Below, piece by piece: positions 7,048 through 9,263 of a stretch of DNA of 9,263 nucleotides (its first letter is position 1; each line of letters begins with the position of its first letter). Location: positions 1 through 9,263 of the forward strand of contig JAMFRY010000107.1 in NCBI GenBank assembly GCA_026225015.1, read 5' to 3'. The translations under genes and the position numbers were made by a program. The notes under the pieces were generated by a model. It had not been told where the DNA came from, ran no database searches, and saw only the letters and a list, made by a program, of their open reading frames with translations. This DNA is from Alphaproteobacteria bacterium. Its GTDB lineage: Bacteria > Pseudomonadota > Alphaproteobacteria > Acetobacterales > Acetobacteraceae.

Positions 7048-8373
7048 CTAGACAACGCGGGCCAGCCGCTCTGCCGCACGCCTGTGGCCGATCAACGGCA
7101 GCAAAGCGGCCATCTCGGGCCCATGGTCCTCGGCCGTGAGGCTCAATCGAAGCGGCTGGAACAGCGCCCTGCCTTTGGCGCCGGTAGCCTCGCTGACTGA
7201 ATTGGCCCAGCCTTTCCAGGTTTCCGGTCCCCAGGGCTCGGCGGGCAGAAGCCTCAGAGCCGCCTGAATAACGCCGGCCTCCGCGCCAAGGTCAGGCGGC
7301 GTGATGTCGCCCGCCACGACGTTCCACCACAGCCGCGCCTCGGTCAGCATGTCGAGATTACCCCGCACCGTCAGCCAGAATGCCTCATTACTGCCTTCGG
7401 GCAGGCGATCTCTCACCGCTTCGTAAGTCAATGCGTGCAGGATTTTGCGGTTGAGCGCTAGCAACTGCCTGGGGTCGAATCTCGGCGAGGAGCGGCCAAA
7501 GTCGGCGATGTTGAAAGCCTCCACCAGTTCACCCAGCGGCAGCGGCGCGGGGTCTTTATTGGTGCCCAGACGCGCCAGATAGGCGGTGATCGCCTGCGCC
7601 TCGATGCCATCCTTGCGCATCGAACGCAGCGAGACGCTGCCCAGACGTTTGGAGAGTTTTTCGCCTGCGCCGTCGCTGATCAGCGGCAGATGTGCGAAAC
7701 GCGGCAGGGTTGAGGTAATTGCCTGAAACAGATCGATTTGCACGGCGGTATTGGTCACATGGTCCTCGCCGCGGATGATATGGGTGATCTCATGGTCCAC
7801 ATCATCCACCACCGAGGTGAACGTATATAGGGGTGTACCATCGGTGCGGATCAGCACCGGGTCGGAGACCGTGCCGAATTTTACCGTCCGGTTGCCCAGT
7901 ACCAGATCCTGCCAGGAAGCCGCGCCGTTGGAGAGTTTGAACCGCCAATAGGGCAGCTTGCCATTCGCCTCCGCGGCCTGGCGCTGTTCCGCGGTTAGAT
8001 TCAGCGCGGCGCGGTCGTAAACCGGCGGCAGCTTGCGCTTTACCAGCGCCGCCCGCTTGGCCGCCAGTTCTTCGTCATTCTCGAAACAGGGATAGAGCCG
8101 GCCGGCGGCTTTCAGTGTTTCCGCCAATGCGGCGTAGCGGGCGAAGCGCAGCGACTGCTTGTCGGTTGAATCCCAATCCAGGCCGAGCCAGTGCAGATCG
8201 TCGTAGATGGCCTGTTCATATTCCGGCCGGCCGCGCGCCGTATCGGTATCGTCCAACCGGAGCAGAAAATGCCCGTTTTCCTTGCGGGCAAACAGATAAT
8301 TCACCAGGGCGGCACGGGCGTTGCCGACATGCAGATAGCCGGTGGGGCTGGGCGCGAAACGTACTTTGACCAT
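7048..8373 (-). CDS. gltX: Glutamyl-tRNA synthetase
   Basis: Class I aminoacyl-tRNA synthetase that charges tRNA-Glu; in bacteria with the GatCAB amidotransferase it may also misacylate tRNA-Gln. The 441-residue protein has FAPSPTGYLHVGN with the HIGH-type motif HVGN at 15-18, LRLDDTDTARGRPEY, LYPCFE at 94-98, GTPLYTFTSVVDDVDHEITHIIRGEDHVTNT, and the KMSKS-type motif EKLSKR (238-243). The C-terminal anticodon-binding part is helical and ends in RLARVV. Only one cysteine is visible in the region that binds zinc in the E. coli enzyme, so this is a zinc-free form. Many alphaproteobacteria carry two GluRS paralogues; which one this is cannot be decided from this window alone. No convincing ribosome-binding site precedes the ATG at 8373. 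It is the first gene of the gltX-yfgM-bamB-der series. Confidence 0.95.
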   Translation of the reverse strand: MVKVRFAPSPTGYLHVGNARAALVNYLFARKENGHFLLRLDDTDTARGRPEYEQAIYDDLHWLGLDWDSTDKQSLRFARYAALAETLKAAGRLYPCFENDEELAAKRAALVKRKLPPVYDRAALNLTAEQRQAAEANGKLPYWRFKLSNGAASWQDLVLGNRTVKFGTVSDPVLIRTDGTPLYTFTSVVDDVDHEITHIIRGEDHVTNTAVQIDLFQAITSTLPRFAHLPLISDGAGEKLSKRLGSVSLRSMRKDGIEAQAITAYLARLGTNKDPAPLPLGELVEAFNIADFGRSSPRFDPRQLLALNRKILHALTYEAVRDRLPEGSNEAFWLTVRGNLDMLTEARLWWNVVAGDITPPDLGAEAGVIQAALRLLPAEPWGPETWKGWANSVSEATGAKGRALFQPLRLSLTAEDHGPEMAALLPLIGHRRAAERLARVV

Positions 8374-8425
8374 AGGGGGCCGGGTTAGACTATTTTACGG
8401 CGGGAAGGAAGAAAGGGGGGGCGCG

Positions 8426-8830
8426 TTACGTCAGATCGGTGAATGGGTTGAAAGCGACCTCCCACAGATAGCCGTCCGGGTCCGCGAAATAGGCGTGATA
8501 TCCGCCCCAGGACACATCTTGCGGCGGCTTGATGGCGCTTGCTCCGGAATTGACGGCTTGAGCGAAAACAGCTTCCACCTGCGTCTTGGAGCTTACATTG
8601 TGCGCCAGAGTTATGCCGGAGAACCCGGCACCATCGTCCGGCACGGTTGCATCCGCGGCAAGTTTGTCTCGTGGATAAAGCGAAAGCCAGCTTCCTTCCA
8701 TCACGAACATCACGTGATCTTCGCCATCTCTATAATTGTGCGTCTTGAACGCGAGGCCATCGCGGTAGAAGCGTAGCGACTTGTCGAAGTCACGTACGCC
8801 CAACCCGATGAGGCTGATCTTGGATTTCAC
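8426..8830 (-). CDS. VOC (glyoxalase/bleomycin-resistance/dioxygenase fold) family protein
   Basis: The product has two beta-alpha-beta-beta-beta halves typical of the vicinal oxygen chelate fold. The first has ISLIGLGVRDFDKSLRFYRDGLAF (residues 5-28) and the second GITLAHNV (72-79) followed by AYFADPDGYLWEVAFNP (113-129). His77 and Glu124 occupy the usual second-half metal-ligand positions; the first-half ligand position holds a glycine or aliphatic residue, so metal binding is uncertain. I chose the GTG at 8830 because GAGGGAGG ends 4 bases upstream, an excellent ribosome-binding site, giving 134 residues. The frame stays open to a TTG at 8863, but that start has no such site and adds residues outside the fold. 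It lies 52 bases upstream of gltX on the same strand. The substrate is unknown; members include glyoxalase I, antibiotic-binding proteins and dioxygenases. Confidence 0.87.
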   Translation of the reverse strand: MKSKISLIGLGVRDFDKSLRFYRDGLAFKTHNYRDGEDHVMFVMEGSWLSLYPRDKLAADATVPDDGAGFSGITLAHNVSSKTQVEAVFAQAVNSGASAIKPPQDVSWGGYHAYFADPDGYLWEVAFNPFTDLT

Positions 8831-8831
8831 G

Positions 8832-8843
8832 AAGCCTCCCTCG
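8832..8843 (-). promoter_or_regulatory. Strong Shine-Dalgarno site that sets the GTG start of the VOC gene
   Basis: On the minus strand the sequence reads GAGGGAGG, then CTTC, then GTG at 8830. This is the best ribosome-binding match in the window and decides the GTG start over the longer TTG start at 8863. Confidence 0.75.
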
Positions 8844-8924
8844 GCCCGAAGCAAAAAAGTCAAACCTGGGCGATTAAAAATCTCTGCCGAAAATGCTATG
8901 TAAGAAACATCCGATAGGGCGTAA

Positions 8925-8948
8925 TTGTCCAGTCCGAGTTACGGACAA
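8925..8948. repeat. Inverted repeat TTGTCC-N12-GGACAA in the gap upstream of the VOC gene
   Basis: Perfect 6-base arms (8925-8930 and 8943-8948) enclose a nested 5-base hairpin GTCCG-agtta-CGGAC (8932-8946). It lies about 95 bases upstream of the VOC start codon and next to the REP-like element. It could be an operator or an eroded repeat. No convincing -35/-10 pair was found in 8831-8955. Confidence 0.35.
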
Positions 8949-8955
8949 GCGAGCC

Positions 8956-9093
8956 GTAGGGTGGGGTGCTGCTTAGCACCCCACCACCTTCAACGCGATT
9001 TCCCCGGCATTCTGGCATTTGCCTGCCGCTCAAGTTTCAGCGGCGCCATTATTATTCCGAAAGGGTGGGGTGCGGAAGAGCACCCCACCCTAC
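8956..9093. repeat. REP/BIME-like pair of inverted GC-rich hairpin elements
   Basis: Two hairpins lie in opposite orientation. Hairpin 1 (8960-8985) has 11-base arms GGTGGGGTGCT/AGCACCCCACC and a 4-base loop. Hairpin 2 (9062-9091) has 12-base arms AGGGTGGGGTGC/GCACCCCACCCT and a 6-base loop. The outer ends GTAGGGTGGGGTGC (8956-8969) and GCACCCCACCCTAC (9080-9093) are a perfect 14-base inverted repeat. A smaller GCCGCT/AGCGGC hairpin (9025-9044) lies between them. The GTAGGGTG head plus an imperfect palindrome is the well-known form of repetitive extragenic palindromes mobilised by REP-associated tyrosine transposases; two in opposite orientation form a BIME. No transposase is encoded here, so it would be mobilised in trans. 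Located after the stop of the FemAB-like gene, it may also act as an mRNA 3' stabiliser or terminator, although the following T tract is weak. Confidence 0.72.
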
Positions 9094-9263
9094 ATTTCTT
9101 TCTTATACGGACTCTCCTCATCCATCTGCGCCATGGCGGCGAGCATGGCGGGACGCTCGTTGTCCAGAAACTCGGCTACCGCGCGGGAAAGTCCGGGATG
9201 TTCGATCCAATGCGCCGAATAGGTCGGCTTGGGCGTATAGCCGCGCTGGATTTTGTGCTCGCC
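9090..9263 (-). CDS. C-terminal end of a FemAB-like/GNAT family protein (DUF482, COG3146), truncated by window edge
   Basis: The frame is open from the right edge to a TAG at 9092-9090 and gives 57 residues. They begin GEHKIQRGYTPKPTYSAHWI, continue with a helical FLDNERPAMLAAMAQMDEES and end in SPYKKEM. The GEHK-aRGy-P-xTySAHwi pattern followed by a helical segment with ER is the C-terminal signature of the FemAB_like (DUF482) proteins, annotated as GNAT-fold acyltransferases or 'peptidogalycan biosynthesis' proteins; their substrate is not established. The stop codon lies inside the REP-like element: TAG is the core of its GTAGGGTG head. The start and most of the protein lie outside the window, so domain completeness cannot be checked. 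This frame is too short for a standard ORF cutoff but is clearly coding. Confidence 0.82.
   Translation of the reverse strand, partial: GEHKIQRGYTPKPTYSAHWIEHPGLSRAVAEFLDNERPAMLAAMAQMDEESPYKKEM

Noticed and set aside
8374..8425. Promoter for gltX based on TAAAAT on the minus strand (8392-8397)
   Set aside because: The -35 position is a run of seven C on that strand (7 G at 8415-8421), so there is no -35 match; the support is too weak to list.
8831..8863. Upstream TTG start for the VOC gene
   Set aside because: It adds 11 residues outside the fold and has no ribosome-binding site, whereas the GTG at 8830 has GAGGGAGG in ideal position.
8956..9093. CRISPR array or insertion-sequence ends
   Set aside because: Only two inverted copies with no regular spacers, and no transposase frame between them (about 75 bases).

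Overview
The window looks like the chromosome of a high-GC alphaproteobacterium. The style of the proteins and the gene order suggest Acetobacteraceae (acid-tolerant Rhodospirillales relatives), but this is a judgement by eye and not a search result. Most of the window is core housekeeping sequence. The accessory material is confined to positions 1466-1930 and 8831-9263.

Layout. On the + strand, 2-1465 holds the 3' two thirds of priA, the replication-restart helicase, which is cut by the left edge. It is followed by a short + strand gene (1547-1888). This encodes a 113-residue protein with a ClpX-type C4 zinc finger at the N terminus and a helix-turn-helix at the extreme C terminus. Two near-identical palindromes (TCAGG-N5-CCTGA) lie directly upstream and end 8 bases before its ATG. 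The gene converges on a long minus-strand series. In transcription order that series is gltX (glutamyl-tRNA synthetase, 8373-7048), a YfgM-like membrane TPR protein (6988-6323), bamB (outer-membrane assembly lipoprotein, 6314-4992), der (ribosome-assembly GTPase, 4965-3628) and a periplasmic family 5 peptide-binding protein (3568-1928). Upstream of gltX on the same strand is a small VOC/glyoxalase-fold gene (8830-8426). The right edge cuts a further minus-strand gene whose C-terminal 57 residues match the FemAB-like/GNAT (DUF482, COG3146) family.

How the genes work together. The yfgM-bamB-der order is the one known from Escherichia coli, where hisS precedes it; here gltX takes the tRNA-synthetase position. 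YfgM (SecYEG-associated chaperone network) and BamB (BAM complex) serve envelope protein export, while Der and GltX serve translation. The block therefore couples ribosome and translation capacity with envelope biogenesis. The peptide-binding protein follows der after 59 bases but has no permease or ATPase genes beside it in the window.

The most interesting parts are the zinc-finger/HTH gene with its paired operators, which looks like a self-contained autoregulatory module, and a REP/BIME-like pair of GC-rich hairpins at 8956-9093. The stop codon of the FemAB-like gene lies inside the second hairpin element. No CRISPR array, tRNA, rRNA, insertion sequence or prophage gene was seen.
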